Shown: positions 34,041-44,880 of the stretch, one piece after another
Position numbering within the stretch: the stretch's first letter is position 1
Layout of the letters: every line of letters starts with the position of its first letter
Source: PALSA-612 sp963742925
Lineage (GTDB): Bacteria; Actinomycetota; Thermoleophilia; Gaiellales; Gaiellaceae
Direction: 5' to 3'
NCBI GenBank assembly: GCA_963742925.1
Contig: CAVUNV010000005.1
Coordinates: 372,001 to 436,000 of the forward strand
DNA length: 64,000 nt
Notes under the pieces: generated by a model
What the model was told of the DNA's origin: nothing
The model's database searches: none
The model's input: only the letters and a program-made list of their open reading frames with translations
Made by a program: the position numbers and the translations under genes

Positions 34041-35873
34041 ATGTGCGGGATCATCGGCTACGTCGGTCGGCGACCGTGTAAGGATCTGCTCCTGTCCGGC
34101 CTCGAGCGCCTCGAGTATCGCGGCTACGACTCCGCCGGAATCGCACTGCTCGCAGACGGCTCTCTCGAGTACACGCGCGCAGTCGGCCCGCTCGCCAAGC
34201 TGAAGGAGCTCGCCGGGCAAGGCGGCGGCTCGGCGGCGATCACCGGCCTCGGTCACACGCGCTGGGCGACGCACGGCGCCGTCACGGAGGCGAACGCGCA
34301 TCCGCTGACCGGCTGCCACGACTCCGAGCTGTCGATCGTCCTGAACGGAATCGTCGAGAACTTCCGTGAGCTCAAGCAGGGCCTGGAGGCTGAAGGCCAC
34401 GTCTTCTCCTCCGAGACCGACGCGGAGACGGTCTCGCACCTGGTCGAGCGGCACTACGACGGCGATCTCGTCGAGGCCGTCTGCAAGGCCTATGACGAGA
34501 TGGAAGGCCACTTCACGTTCGTCGCCATCCATGCCGACCATCCGGACCTGCTCGTCGGCGCGAGGTACGAGACGCCCCTCGTCGTCGGTGTCGGCCAAGG
34601 AGAGACGTTCCTGGCCTCGAACGCCGCCGCCTTCCTCGCCGAGACACGGCGTGTCTACTTCCCGGCCGACGGCGACGTGGTGGCGATCACCCCGACAGGT
34701 GCGACGTTCCGCCGCACCGACGGGACGCCGGTCGAGCACCAGCTCGTCGAGCTCGACTGGGACATCGAGGGCGCCGAGAAGGGCGGCTTCGAGACCTTCA
34801 TGCTCAAGGAGATCTACGAGCAGCCCGAGGCCGTCGCGGAGACGATCGGCGACCGCCTGCGGCACGGCAAGCTCTGTCTCGAAGGGCTCGGGATGCCCGA
34901 CGAGAAGCTCCGGGACCTCCAGCGGATCGTCATCCTCGCGACGGGCACCGCCTACCACGCCGGGGTCGCGGCGCGGTACGCGATCGAGGAGTGGGCGCGC
35001 ATCCCCGTCGAGCACGACATCGCCTCCGAGTGGATCTACCGGAACCCGGTGCTCGACGAGAGCACGCTCGTCCTCGGCATCTCGCAGTCCGGGGAGACGC
35101 GCGACACGATCGGAGCGATGCAGCTCGCGCGGGAGATGGGCGCACACACCGTCGCGATCACGAACATGATGGGTGCCCAGATCACGCGCGAGGTCGATTC
35201 CGTCCTCTACACGCGCGCCGGCCTCGAGATCTCGGTCTGCGCGACCAAGACGTTCACCGCGCAGGTCTCGCTGCTCCTCCTCGTCGCGCTGAAGCTCGCG
35301 CAGGTGCGCGAGACGGTGGCGCCCGCGGAGCTCGAGTTCATCGTCAACTCCGTGTATCAGCTGCCGGCGCAGATGAAGCAGTTCCTCGACGGCAACCCGC
35401 CGATCGACGACATCGCGCGGCGCTTCTACGACCGGCCGTTCTTCCTCTACCTCGGCCGCAACATCGGCCTGCCGGTGGCGCTCGAGGGAGCGCTGAAGCT
35501 GAAGGAGATCTCGTACATCCCGACCGAGGCGTACTCGGCCGGCGAGATGAAGCACGGGCCGATCGCGCTGCTCGACGAGACGACGCCGGTCGTGGTCGTC
35601 GCGACGCGGATGGACCGGGTGTACGACAAGCTCGTCTCGAACATCCAGGAGGTGCGCGCCCGCGGCGCTCACGTGATCGCGATCGCGAGCGACGACAACG
35701 AGGACATCCAGCACTACGCGGACGACGTGATCTACGTGCCGAAGGCGCCTGCCTTCCTGTCCGCGGTGCTGGCCGTGATCCCGCTCCAGTTGCTCGCCTA
35801 CCGCATCGCGCGTCTGCGCGGCCTCCCGGTCGACCAGCCGCGCAACCTGGCCAAGACGGTCACGGTCGAATAG
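34041..35873 (+). CDS. glmS: Glucosamine-6-phosphate synthase (isomerizing)
   Basis: Makes glucosamine-6-phosphate from fructose-6-phosphate and glutamine. The 610-residue protein begins MCGIIGYVG with the Cys2 nucleophile (after Met removal, Cys1), has LGHTRWATHG in the glutaminase domain, two SIS domains (LGISQSGETRDTIGAM and GRNIGLPVALEGALKLKEISYI), and ends LAKTVTVE. GAAGGAGG upstream gives a good ribosome site. With glmM it supplies amino-sugars for peptidoglycan; no glmS ribozyme-like sequence was recognised in the 85-base leader. Confidence 0.96.
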   Translation: MCGIIGYVGRRPCKDLLLSGLERLEYRGYDSAGIALLADGSLEYTRAVGPLAKLKELAGQGGGSAAITGLGHTRWATHGAVTEANAHPLTGCHDSELSIVLNGIVENFRELKQGLEAEGHVFSSETDAETVSHLVERHYDGDLVEAVCKAYDEMEGHFTFVAIHADHPDLLVGARYETPLVVGVGQGETFLASNAAAFLAETRRVYFPADGDVVAITPTGATFRRTDGTPVEHQLVELDWDIEGAEKGGFETFMLKEIYEQPEAVAETIGDRLRHGKLCLEGLGMPDEKLRDLQRIVILATGTAYHAGVAARYAIEEWARIPVEHDIASEWIYRNPVLDESTLVLGISQSGETRDTIGAMQLAREMGAHTVAITNMMGAQITREVDSVLYTRAGLEISVCATKTFTAQVSLLLLVALKLAQVRETVAPAELEFIVNSVYQLPAQMKQFLDGNPPIDDIARRFYDRPFFLYLGRNIGLPVALEGALKLKEISYIPTEAYSAGEMKHGPIALLDETTPVVVVATRMDRVYDKLVSNIQEVRARGAHVIAIASDDNEDIQHYADDVIYVPKAPAFLSAVLAVIPLQLLAYRIARLRGLPVDQPRNLAKTVTVE

Positions 35874-35984
35874 CGCACGGCCGAATCGGGACGGCCGGGA
35901 AGGAGGGGCGGCAAGGGATTTCCCTGATCCGGGCGCGGGGTCGGCCTGACGCGAGGGGTGGGGTGCCGGGCCTACCGTCGGGAC

Positions 35985-36632
35985 ATGCCAGCGCTCCCGA
36001 GGAGGATCCCGATGCCGATCACGTTCCGACCCGCTGTCGCGGCGTCGGTCGCGCTCCGCTGCGCGATCGTCGCGGCCTTCGTCTACGCCGCAACCGATCC
36101 CTCGCTTCCACAGCTCCAGGACGCTGCCACCCGCGCCCGCATGCTCGCGTGGCCGATCGGAGCGCTGGCGGTGCCGATCTTGCTGCGAGCAGCTCGCGGG
36201 CGGCGCCCGTACCCCTGGAAGGTGGACGCCGCGCTCGCGCTCCCCTTCGCGCTCGACTCGACCGGCAACGTGCTCGACCTCTACAACCGGTGGGTCAGCT
36301 ACGACACCTTCAACCACGGGATCAGCTGGCTCGCCCTGGCGATGCTGGTCTCGTCGATCCCGGCGCTCGGCAGACTGCCGGTCTGGGCCCGCGCCTGGAT
36401 CGTGGCGGGCTCGGGCGCGTTCGCGGCCATCGCCTGGGAGCTCGCCGAGTACGCCGCGTTCATCCATAGCTCGCACTACACCCGCTCCGCCTATCCGGAC
36501 ACGCTGACCGACCTTCTTGCAGGTTGCTCCGGCTCGGCGCTGGCAGCGGCGCTCGTCCTGATCGCAGGGTACGGCGCCGTTCGACGGGCCGTCCCTGCGC
36601 CGGCTGCCTGCGTCTCTCCGGCGCTCCGTTAG
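35985..36632 (+). CDS. DUF2238 (YjdF-like) membrane protein
   Basis: A 215-residue polytopic protein with about six membrane segments. The pattern DSTGNVLDLYNRWVSYDTFNHGISW, WELAEYAAF and YPDTLTDLLAGCSGS fits the DUF2238/YjdF group, whose function is unknown. ATG 35985 is supported by TACCGT (35973-35978), six bases upstream. It is followed by a short coupled reading frame and the large DUF2339 gene. Confidence 0.72.
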   Translation: MPALPRRIPMPITFRPAVAASVALRCAIVAAFVYAATDPSLPQLQDAATRARMLAWPIGALAVPILLRAARGRRPYPWKVDAALALPFALDSTGNVLDLYNRWVSYDTFNHGISWLALAMLVSSIPALGRLPVWARAWIVAGSGAFAAIAWELAEYAAFIHSSHYTRSAYPDTLTDLLAGCSGSALAAALVLIAGYGAVRRAVPAPAACVSPALR

Positions 36633-36677
36633 CGCGGTGTTACCGGCGCGCTGCACGATGCTCGAGGAGGAATAGGT

Positions 36678-36746
36678 GTGATACTCGCCACGAGGACACT
36701 CATCAACGAGGACACGAGCCGGCGGGCAGAGAGAAGGCTGGTGTGA
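36678..36746 (+). CDS. Possible 22-codon leader peptide before the DUF2339 gene
   Basis: GTG 36678 has an excellent ribosome site (GAGGAGG about seven bases upstream) and reads VILATRTLINEDTSRRAERR then LV before a TGA that overlaps the GTG of the next gene (36743). The arrangement would couple translation of the large membrane protein to this short frame. It could also be a remnant of a longer N-terminus. Confidence 0.35.
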   Translation: MILATRTLINEDTSRRAERRLV

Positions 36747-39700
36747 CGACGTACGACCCGCAGCTCGACGATTTCGAGCGCCGCCTGCACGAGCTCGAGA
36801 GCGAGCTCGCCGAGCTGCGGCTGGCGCTGGCGGCGGGTGGCGCTGAGGCGGCGGTCGAGGAGCCCGTCGAGGCGCCGGACGAGAGCGACGTACCGGCGTG
36901 GGCGCAACACTGGATCGACCGCGGCGACTTCCGCGAGCTGCTGAGCGAGCTCGAGAGTGCGCGGCGACAGACTTTGGGAACGACGATCTCGTCGGGCTCC
37001 GGAAGCTGCTGGGCCTGGCAGAGCTCGTCGCGGGCTGGAAGCCCGAGGGCCTCGAGGCCGAGCGGTCAGGCTCGCAGAGGTGCTTCGCCAGAACGTCCGC
37101 TTCCTCGAGCGCAAGCTCGGCGTGCAGGTCGACATCACGCCTGCCCTCCCGCCGCAACCGGAGGCTCCGGTGGAGGCGCCGGCCGAGGCCCCCGCCGAGA
37201 GCGACGTGTCGGCCTGGGCGCAGCAGTGGATCGATGGTGGCGACGTCCGCGGACTGCTGAACGAGCTCGAGCGCATGCGGCGGCAGGCGCTGGAGGATGA
37301 CGACATCGCCTCGCTTCAGGAGGTGCTCGTTGCGATCCGCGTCGTCTACGCGCACGCCGACCGGAAGCACCGCAACCGGGCCGGTCGGATCGCGAACGCG
37401 GCGCAGCAGAACATCCGTTTCCTCGAGCGCAAGCTCGGTGTGCAGGTCGACATCACGCCTGCGCTCCCGCTCCCGCCGCAGCCGGAGGCTCCGGTGGAGG
37501 CGCCGGCCGAGGTCGCTGCTGAGAGCGAAATGCCGCCCTGGGCGCAGCGGTGGATCGACCGTGGCGACTTCCGGGGGCTGCTGGACGGTCTCGAACACAC
37601 GCGGCGGCAGGCCTTGAAGGACGACGACCTCGCTGCCCTCCCCGACCTTCTGCACGTCACGGAGCTCGTCGACTGGGAGTCCGAGGGCCTCGGGGCCAGG
37701 GCGGCCACGCTCGCAGAGGTGCTTCGCCAGAACATCAGCTTCCTCGAGAGCAAGCTCGGCGTGCGCGTCGACCTCGCGCCTGCCCTCCCGCCGCCGGTGG
37801 AGGCGCCGGTCGTCGTGCAGCCTTCGGACCCGGCAGTCGAGCAGCCCGAAGCACCTGCCGAGCCCGCCCTGCGCTCACCGAGCTTCTCGCTTCCCGAGCT
37901 GAGCGCCGCTGATCTGTTCGGAGCCAAGGGGCTCGCGATCGCGGGCGGGATCGTGACCCTGCTCGGGATCGTCTTCTTCTTCGTCCTGGCCGTGAACCGC
38001 GGCTGGATCGGCCCCGGCGGTCGTGTCGCGCTGGGCGGAATCGCCTCCGCGCTCGTCTTCTCCGCCGGCCTCGAGCTCCGCCGGCGCTACGGAGAGACGT
38101 ACTCGTCGTTTGCCGCCGTCGGCGCCGGCATCGCCGGCGGCTACGCCGTCCTGCTCGCCGCCGCGGCTCTGTACGACTATCTCGGGGACGCCGCCGCGCT
38201 CGTCATCGCCGCTGCGATCGCCGCCGTCGGTCTCGTCACGGCGCTCCGCTGGCGCTCGCAGCTCGTGGCCGGGATGGGCCTGCTGGGCGCGATGCTCGTT
38301 CCGCTCGCGGTCGTCGCCCAGGGTGGGCTTTCCGTGCTCGGGACGGCGTTCGTCGCCGTCATGTACGCGGCCACTGCCGTGGTCGCGATCCGCTACCGGT
38401 GGAACGTGCTGCTCGTCGCGGGCGCCGGCGTGGGCCTCGCGCAGGCGCTCGCACTCGTCTTCCAGTCCGAATACCACGGCGCGTCGCCGGCGAAGATCGT
38501 CGTGCTCGCGGCCGTGTTCTCGGCCATCACCGTGGGCAGCGGGCTGGCGCTCCAGCTCCGCGAGAGAACGCCCGATCTCGACGATCTCGCGACCTCGTTC
38601 CTGTTCACGGGTACCGCATTCGCCGTCGGTTGCGCGCTGCGCCTGTACGGCAGCCCGGAGTCGAAGGGCTTCGCGTTGCTCGCCGTCGCGATCGTCTTCG
38701 GACTGATCGCAGCCGCGCTGTTCCCCCGTCGCCGCGACCGCGACCTGAGTGCGCTCGTCGGTGCGCTGGGGCTGATCGTCGGAGGGGTCGCCTTCGGAGA
38801 GCTGATGAGCGGCAGCCCGCTCGCCTTCGCGTGGGCGGGAGAGGCGGCGGTGCTCGCGTGGCTCGCCGCCCGCGTCAGGGAGATCCGCTATCAGCTCTTC
38901 GCGATCGCCTATCTTCTGGCCGCGCTGGTGGAGGTGCTCGCGGTCGACGCGCCGCCGAGCCACCTCTTCAAGGCACTCGAGACGTCGGCCGGCGGCGGCC
39001 TTGCGGTGGTCGCGGTCGGCTTTGCCGGGGCCGTGGTCGGGTTCTATGCAGAGTCGCAGTGGGACGAGCAGCGCGCGCGCCGCGGCCTGTTCGCTGCGCT
39101 CGCGCCGCTCTATCAAGAGCTCGCCGCGGCGCAGCGTTTCGTACGGCTGGGGGGCTACCTGCTCGCGAGCCTGGCCGCCGTCTACGCGCTCTCGCTCGGC
39201 GTCCTTGCCGCGATCCCGAGCTTCGGCTGGGGCCACGTCGCGATGTACGCGCTGTGGAGCGTGATCGGCCTCGGCATGTACACGGTCGGACTGCGGCGGC
39301 AGGATGGACGGCTCCGCGCCGCCGGTCTCGGCTGGCTCGCCTTCACCGTCATCGCCACCATCGTGGACGGCGAGAAGCTGATGGCCGCCGATCCACGTGC
39401 CGTTGCCCTTCTCGTCGTCGGCACGGTGCTGCTCGCGGCGGTCCTCACCGAGCTCTTCGTCGCGCTCGCGCCCATCTACGAGGAGCTGACGCAGGACGAG
39501 CGCATCCTGCGGCTCGGCGGCTGCTGGGCCGCCGCCGTGGCCGCGATCGTCGCGCTCTCGCTGGGCGTGCTGGCCGCGGTGCCGAGCTACGACTGGGGCC
39601 ATGTCGTGATGTACACGCTCTGGAGCGTGATCGGCCTGGGTGTGTACGCGCTCGCGCTGCGCCGCCGGGCGGGCCAGATCCGCGCGGGCGGCCTCGTCTG

Positions 39701-41112
39701 GCTCACGTTCACGGCTGTCGCTGCGATCGCGCACGGCGAGAAGTCGCTCGCCACGGATCCACGCGCCGTCGCCCTCCTCTTCGTCGGCACGGTGCTGTTC
39801 GCGGTGGTGCTCACGGAGCTCTTCGTGGTGCTCGCGCCGATCTACGACGAGCTCACCGCAGAGCGAGCGCTTCCTCCGGCTTGCCGGTTGCTGGCTCGCC
39901 GCCCTGGCCGCGATCGGTGCGCTGTCGCTGGGCGTGCTCGCCGCGGTGCCGAGCTACGACTGGGGCCACGTCGCGATGTACACGCTCTGGAGCGCGATCG
40001 GCCTCGGTGTGTTCACCTTCGCGCTGCGTCGCCAGGCCGGCGAGATCTGCACCGGCAGCCTCTTCTGGCTTGCCGTCACCGTCGTGGCCGTGTTCGCGAA
40101 CGGCGAGAGCTCGCTCGCCGCGAATCCGCGCGGTGTGGCGTTCCTCGTCGTCGGTGGCACGGTGCTCGCGGCGGCGTTCGTCGAGCAGCTCCTGGGGCGA
40201 AGGCGTGGGCTCACCCCGGTGGCGCTCGCCCTCGCCCTCGCGAGCGTCGGCCTCGGTGTGGGGGCAATCACGGCGCTGCTCGGCGGAGCGCTCGGAGACG
40301 CCGACGAGATGGGGCTCGGCCTGCTCGGGCTGGCCCTTCTCTATGCCGTGCTGTCCGCGTCGGTCTTCCGTGTCGAGGGCCAGCGCGACTTCGCGACCCT
40401 GCTCTGGGGGACGGCGCTGGTGCTGGGCTACGGCTCGTCCGTGCGGCTGCTCCCGGGCACGTATCACGTGCTCGTGCTCTCGCTGGCCGCCGTCCTGCTC
40501 GCCGTGCTCGCGCCCCGCGTCCGCGAGCCCCGCCTCATGGTCGCCGCGGTGGTATGCGTGCTGGTGGGAGTCGCGACCGTGATCCTCGGCCTCACGCCGC
40601 CGAGCCACCTGTTCCGCGCACAGGCGAGCCCGGGTCACGGCGCGCTCGGCGCGCTCTTCGTCGCGATCGCGGCCGCCCTCGTCGCCCATCTCGCCCGCGA
40701 GAGCGAGCTGGGCCGTCGCGCCGCCACGGTGGGTTGGTGGACGGCAGGAGTGCTCGTGGTCTACGGGCTGTCGCTCTTCATCCTCGAGCTCTTCCAGGTC
40801 TCGTTCGCGGGCAGCGTCGACTCGAACTTCCACCGCGGCCACACGGCGGTGAGCGCGTTCTGGGGGCTGATCGGCCTGGCGCTTCTCTACATCGGCCTGA
40901 CGCGGCTCCGGGCCCTGCGCGTCGCCGGGTTCGTGATGTTCACCGTCGCCCTGGCGAAGATCTTTCTGTTCGACCTTCCCTCGCTCAGCTCGATCACGCG
41001 GGCGCTGTCGTTCCTCGCCGTCGGCGCCGTGCTGATGCTCGGCGGCTTCTTCTACCAGCGGCTCGCCACCGCCCAGCCGGCGCCGGCGAAGCGTCGGCGT
41101 GAGCGGTTCGAG
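36743..41112 (+). CDS. Large DUF2339 membrane protein with internal repeats (three frame breaks)
   Basis: Very hydrophobic DUF2339-type protein of over 1,400 residues when joined. The soluble N-terminus opens with a coiled segment (DDFERRLHELESELAELRLAL) and three tandem units of about 106 residues, each running from WAQxWIDRGDFRGLL to NxxFLERKLGVQVDI and joined by Pro/Glu/Ala linkers. From about 37900 come about thirty membrane segments, including a 366-base unit (SLGVLAAVPSYDWGHVAMYT) present three times in a row. Frame is restored by adding one base near 36975 and near 37070 and removing one near 39862; repeat units guide these corrections. The function is unknown, possibly envelope-related. 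The frame continues into the next entry without a stop. Confidence 0.75.
36887..37850 (+). repeat. Three tandem ~106-codon units in the DUF2339 N-terminus
   Basis: Units start at about 36887, 37203 and 37527. Each encodes WAQ-WIDRGDFR-LL-LE--RRQAL--DD, a variable middle, and the conserved QN-FLERKLGVQVDITPALP end, linked by PEAPVEAPAE. Near-identity of some stretches (RKLGVQVDITPALP in units 1 and 2) suggests recent duplication. Confidence 0.85.
39096..40194 (+). repeat. Three tandem 366-bp units in the DUF2339 membrane region
   Basis: Units at 39096-39461, 39462-39827 and 39828-40194 each encode 122 residues: (A/V)LAP-Y-EL, then SLGVLAA(I/V)PS, GWGHVAMY or DWGHVAMY, and ADPRAVALLVVGTVLLA. 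Unit three carries one extra base near 39862 that breaks the frame. Exact unit length and high similarity indicate in-frame triplication. Confidence 0.88.
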
Positions 41113-42133
41113 TTGCCGAGGGGGTTGGGGCGGCCGGAGCTCGTGGTCGCGCTCGTCGCGGCCGCGGTGCTGATCGTCTGGTTCGGTAGCGGCCTCGCTC
41201 CGCTCGGCAGGTCGAGCGAGCAGGCGAGCGCAGCCCTTGCAGCCCCGGTCCCGGTCACGACGGTGCCCGCCGACGCGCCGAAGCCGGCACGCAGGTCGCG
41301 TACGCACGAGCCTGCCGTTCGCACCTACGGGCCGTTTGCCACCGACAGTGAAGGCGACACGGGCTCGTGCGGAAACGACTGGGCGAACGAGTCATTCAGC
41401 CGTCTGTTCAAGGCGCGCACGTCGCCGAACCCGGACGGTAGGTACAGCGCCACGGAGTACTTCCTCAAAGGCAGCTTCGTTACGGTGGCCGGCCCTAGCC
41501 CGGGTGGTTGCGGAGGCGGCTCGGGCGGGAGGGTCGGCGCAGGGATCAAAGGCCACATGCACGGCTCGGTCGCAATCGTCGTTTCGGGCGGAAAGTACGA
41601 CCCGACGGCGACCTGTGACGCGTCCATGTGCGGGGCGACAGACGACTTCGTGAACACCGTCTACGGCGACGCGGCCACGTACGACGCCTCCAGCTTCGAG
41701 TACCGCTACACGACGGCCGGTCACGGTTCATGGACGAATGCGTCGGCCGACCGCGGCGGCAACCAGGGGGACATCGCCACCGGCGCGCTCGCGCGCGGTG
41801 CGGAGGTTCCGGTGCGTTGCGAGCTCTTCGCCAACGAGTACGCGCACTCGGTCGGCCTGCTCGTCGACCAGTGCACCGTCGCGGTGAACCGGGTCGTCGT
41901 GGACTACCCACGAAAGGTCGGCGATGCGACGCCGTCCGTGTCTCCCGCGAACAACGATACGTTCGACTGCCCTGTGCTGTCCGGCCGCATCGCTCTGCAA
42001 GGTCGACCCGCCGTACATCGGCAAAGGTGAGGTCCTGGTCGAAACCGGCTCGGCGAAGACGGCATCGGCCATGACGGTCACACTCAGGTACGTGGACGGG
42101 CATCGAAGCGTCACGTCCGTGCCGGTCGATTGA
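41113..42133 (+). CDS. Membrane-anchored extracellular domain, unknown family (one frame break)
   Basis: One membrane helix (ELVVALVAAAVLIVWFGSGL) is followed by a Ser/Pro-rich linker and a glycine- and cysteine-containing domain of about 250 residues (DTGSCGNDWANESFSRLF, GGCGGGSGGRVGAG, HMHGSVAIVVSGGKYD, CDASMCGATDDFV). It is in frame with the DUF2339 protein without a stop, so it may be its C-terminal extension; TTG 41113 is a possible independent start. An extra base near 41993 breaks the frame; corrected, the protein ends KTASAMTVTLRYVDGHRSV then TSVPVD at 42133 and overlaps the next gene by four bases. Not recognised. Confidence 0.5.
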
Positions 42134-43086
42134 CGGCGAGGACGCGAGACGGCTCGGCCGAGCTCGGCATCGTCTGGGCGCTCTACGCGGTCGTCACCGT
42201 CGAGATCTTCGTCACCTACTCGCGCCTCCCCTGGAACGAGCTCTACCACGTCACCGGCAGCGGGATCGAAGGTGGTGCGAGCCGGGCCTTGCTGTTCCTG
42301 AACTTCCCGGTCGCGCTCGCCGCGATCGCGGTGCTGCTCGTGCTGCTCGACCGCACTTCGAACGGGGTCGAGCGCGCGCTGGCGCTCCTCGGGATCGTGC
42401 TCTGCGCAGCCATTTTCTGGCCTCGCATCGTCGACCAGGGACTGCTCGACGCGCGCCCGGTGAACGCCGTCGCCGCGATCGGCGTGGCGATCGCCTTCGG
42501 GCTCACCGTCCGGTGTTGCCGGGGCGGCCTCGTCGGGAAGCTCGAGCGGCGGCGCGGCGATCTCGTCCGCGTCGTGATCGCCGTCGTGGTCTTCGCGGTG
42601 TCCCTCCCGTGGATGGCGGCCGATCTCGGCTTCTCGTTCGACGGCGTGCCCGTCCTCGGCACGCTCTATCAGACGGGCGAGCTCCGGTCTCAGCCGGGCG
42701 TCCCGGGCTTCCACCCCGCTGTTCACCACGGCCACCACCATGGGATGGACGGCTTCCTCCTCGTCGTGACCGCGCTCCTGCTCTCCCGTCTGCTCTCGTC
42801 GATCCGCGGCCGCGGCCTGCGCGGGCTGTTCGGCGCCTACCTGGCCGTGATGCTCTGCTACGGGATCGGGAACATCGCCAATGACTCCTGGCTCGAGCAG
42901 GTCGTCAAGCGCGGCTGGACGCTCTGGGAAGTACCGGACGTGACGACGCCAAAGGCAAGCGTGTCCTGGGGGCTCATTCTGGTGGCGGCCGCCGTCCTCT
43001 GGATCCTGCTCGTGTTGCCGACGCTGCGCTCCCCTCGCCCCGGTCAGGGCGCTCGCGAGACGACCGCGACGCCGTGGCCCGAGTAG
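42130..43086 (+). CDS. Polytopic membrane protein with a histidine-rich loop
   Basis: A 318-residue protein with about eight membrane segments; family not recognised. A loop between helices reads HPAVHHGHHHGMDGFLL, a plausible metal-binding or proton-handling cluster. TTG 42130 overlaps the preceding stop (TTGA), so it belongs to the DUF2339 operon. The end overlaps the convergent GT-C-like gene by 43 bases. Confidence 0.6.
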   Translation: MTARTRDGSAELGIVWALYAVVTVEIFVTYSRLPWNELYHVTGSGIEGGASRALLFLNFPVALAAIAVLLVLLDRTSNGVERALALLGIVLCAAIFWPRIVDQGLLDARPVNAVAAIGVAIAFGLTVRCCRGGLVGKLERRRGDLVRVVIAVVVFAVSLPWMAADLGFSFDGVPVLGTLYQTGELRSQPGVPGFHPAVHHGHHHGMDGFLLVVTALLLSRLLSSIRGRGLRGLFGAYLAVMLCYGIGNIANDSWLEQVVKRGWTLWEVPDVTTPKASVSWGLILVAAAVLWILLVLPTLRSPRPGQGARETTATPWPE

Positions 43087-44527
43087 AGGAGGCGCGCTCC
43101 CGGCTCGCGGAGCAGGGCGGCGATCGGCCCGCGCTCACCGTGCGATCGAGGACGAGGATCCGGAACCCGCGCGTGGCCGGCCGCCACGAGCTGCCGTAGA
43201 CGTCGTTGAAGTTGTAGATCCGGGCGATCTGCTGCTGCGAGAGCACCTCGAAGCGCGCGTCGTACGCGATCCGCCCCGCGAGTGACGGGCGCTCCCAGAG
43301 CAACCAGTCGGCGTAGTGGACGTCGGCGAAGATCCGTGCCTTCGGGTCGGCAGCGGCCGCGCGCGTGACGGCGCCGGCGGCCGCGGCCGGATACTGCTCG
43401 GTGAACCACGAGGCCGGGCGGGCGACGGTGGCGCCGAGCAGCGCGATCAGCGCCAGGGCCGTTCCGGCGGCGGCCAGCGCGTTCGCCCGCGAGCGGCCGG
43501 CGTGAGCTGCAGCGCGGGACGGGAACGCCTCCTCGACGGCGGACGGGCAGAGCATGATCGCGGCGAACGCGAACCAGCCGATGTTGCGCGTCGCGCTCAA
43601 CGCTGCGACCAGTGTGGCGAGCAGCGCCAGCCGCTCGTACCGGGTCAGCGCCGTCCTCGAGCGGCCGGTCAGCCAGACGACGCCGATCGCAAGCGCGAAG
43701 AACGGGACGCTCAGCGCACCGAGCTTCGGCGGCTGCCACTCGTTCAGCATGGAGCTGAACGCCGGGTTGAAGAGCGTGTGGTGGTAGTAGCCGACGAGCG
43801 ACCCGCCGTACGGCGAGACGAACAGCATCGCCGGGGCCAGGATCGCGAGCGCGAGGCCCGACAGCCGTCGCCCACGGGCGGCGCGGTCGAGCCCTCGCAG
43901 CGCGACCAGCGCTGCGCCCAGCACGACCGAGCCGTGCAGGTTGCCCCACAGCGCCAGCAGCGGCAGGCACCAGAACACGCGCGAGGACGGACGCCGCGCG
44001 TCCTCGACCAGCAGCCAGAGGCAGCCGGCGAAGAGCAGGTACGCGAAGCTCTGCGTCCGCACCTGCCACGTGCTGAAGATCAGGCAGAAGAAGGAGAGCG
44101 GCAGCAACATCAGCACGCTCCGCTGCGAGGCGCCGCGGCGGCGCGCGACGACGAGTGCGAAGGTGATCGCTGCCAGCGTGAGCGCGGCGTGCAGGACGGC
44201 GACGAGCCCCCAGCCGCCCACCACGTGCACGACGTAGAGCACCGCCTGCGCGAGCCACTGCTGGTCGACGAACGCCTTCCCGGCGCCCCAGATCGTCCAG
44301 GTCTCGTGGTGCGGGAGGCCGTGCTCGACGACCGAGCGGCCGCCGGTCACCGCCAGCCACGCATCCTGGTTCACCTGGCCGGAGAGCCGCAGCACGAACG
44401 CGATCGCGAAGATCGACGTGCAGAGGACGAGCAGCGACTCGTCGACGAGGAAGCGCCAGGCGCGCGCGGCGAGGCGCGGAGCGACGAGCGGCCCGATCGA
44501 GACGCGAGGAGCCGCTTCGTCGTGCAT
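43044..44527 (-). CDS. GT-C-type polytopic membrane protein (one frame break)
   Basis: About 490 residues with ten to twelve membrane segments. The first periplasmic loop NQDAWLAVTGGRSVVEHGLPHHETWTIWG and KAFVDQQWLAQ look like polyprenyl-phosphate-dependent GT-C glycosyltransferases (PMT/ArnT-like, acidic residue after TM1). A C-terminal soluble part (ARIFADVHYADWLLWERPSLAG, DARFEVLSQQQIARIYNFND) follows. One base change near 43137 shifts the frame; the corrected C-terminus is LLREPGARLLYSGHGVAVVS. The ATG touches the stop of the DUF192 gene (TGATG). Glycosylation of pilin or envelope is possible but unproven. Confidence 0.65.
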
Positions 44528-44880
44528 CAGTCCGCCAGCGTCAGGCGGTCGCCTTCGCGCACGCCGCTGCGGGCGCAGGTGCCGGCCGGAAGCTCGAGCA
44601 CCGAGTGCGCACGCCGCTTCGACGCCATCCGCCACGGCGCCAGGTCGCGCACGACCCTGAGCACGGTCAGGTCGCGGGCCAGGAAGACGGCGTCGATCGG
44701 AAAGCGCATGAAGGCCATGTGGATCGACGACGCGGGGCGGAGGAGGATGCCTTCCCCGTCCGGCAAATCGCTCCGGCCGAGCAGCCCCTTCATCCGCAGC
44801 CACGGCCCGTCTGCGATCAGGCAGGTGTCGCAGACGACTGCGCCGCTGCCTGTCCGGATGGTCGAGAAGTGCTTGGCCAT
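44527..44880 (-). CDS. DUF192 protein
   Basis: A 117-residue DUF192 protein. The family motifs are clear: LRMKGLLGRSDLPDGEGILLRPASSIHMAFMRFPIDAVFLARD and the C-terminal SVLELPAGTCARSGVREGDRL. Function unknown; many homologues are secreted, whereas this one lacks a signal peptide. ATG 44880 is adjacent to the M15-like gene stop, and its own stop touches the next ATG, so three minus-strand genes form one unit beside the Tad locus. Confidence 0.85.
   Translation of the reverse strand: MAKHFSTIRTGSGAVVCDTCLIADGPWLRMKGLLGRSDLPDGEGILLRPASSIHMAFMRFPIDAVFLARDLTVLRVVRDLAPWRMASKRRAHSVLELPAGTCARSGVREGDRLTLAD

Noticed and set aside
34041..34041. glmS ribozyme in the leader of glmS
   Set aside because: The 85-base leader shows only short GC hairpins and no recognisable ribozyme core.
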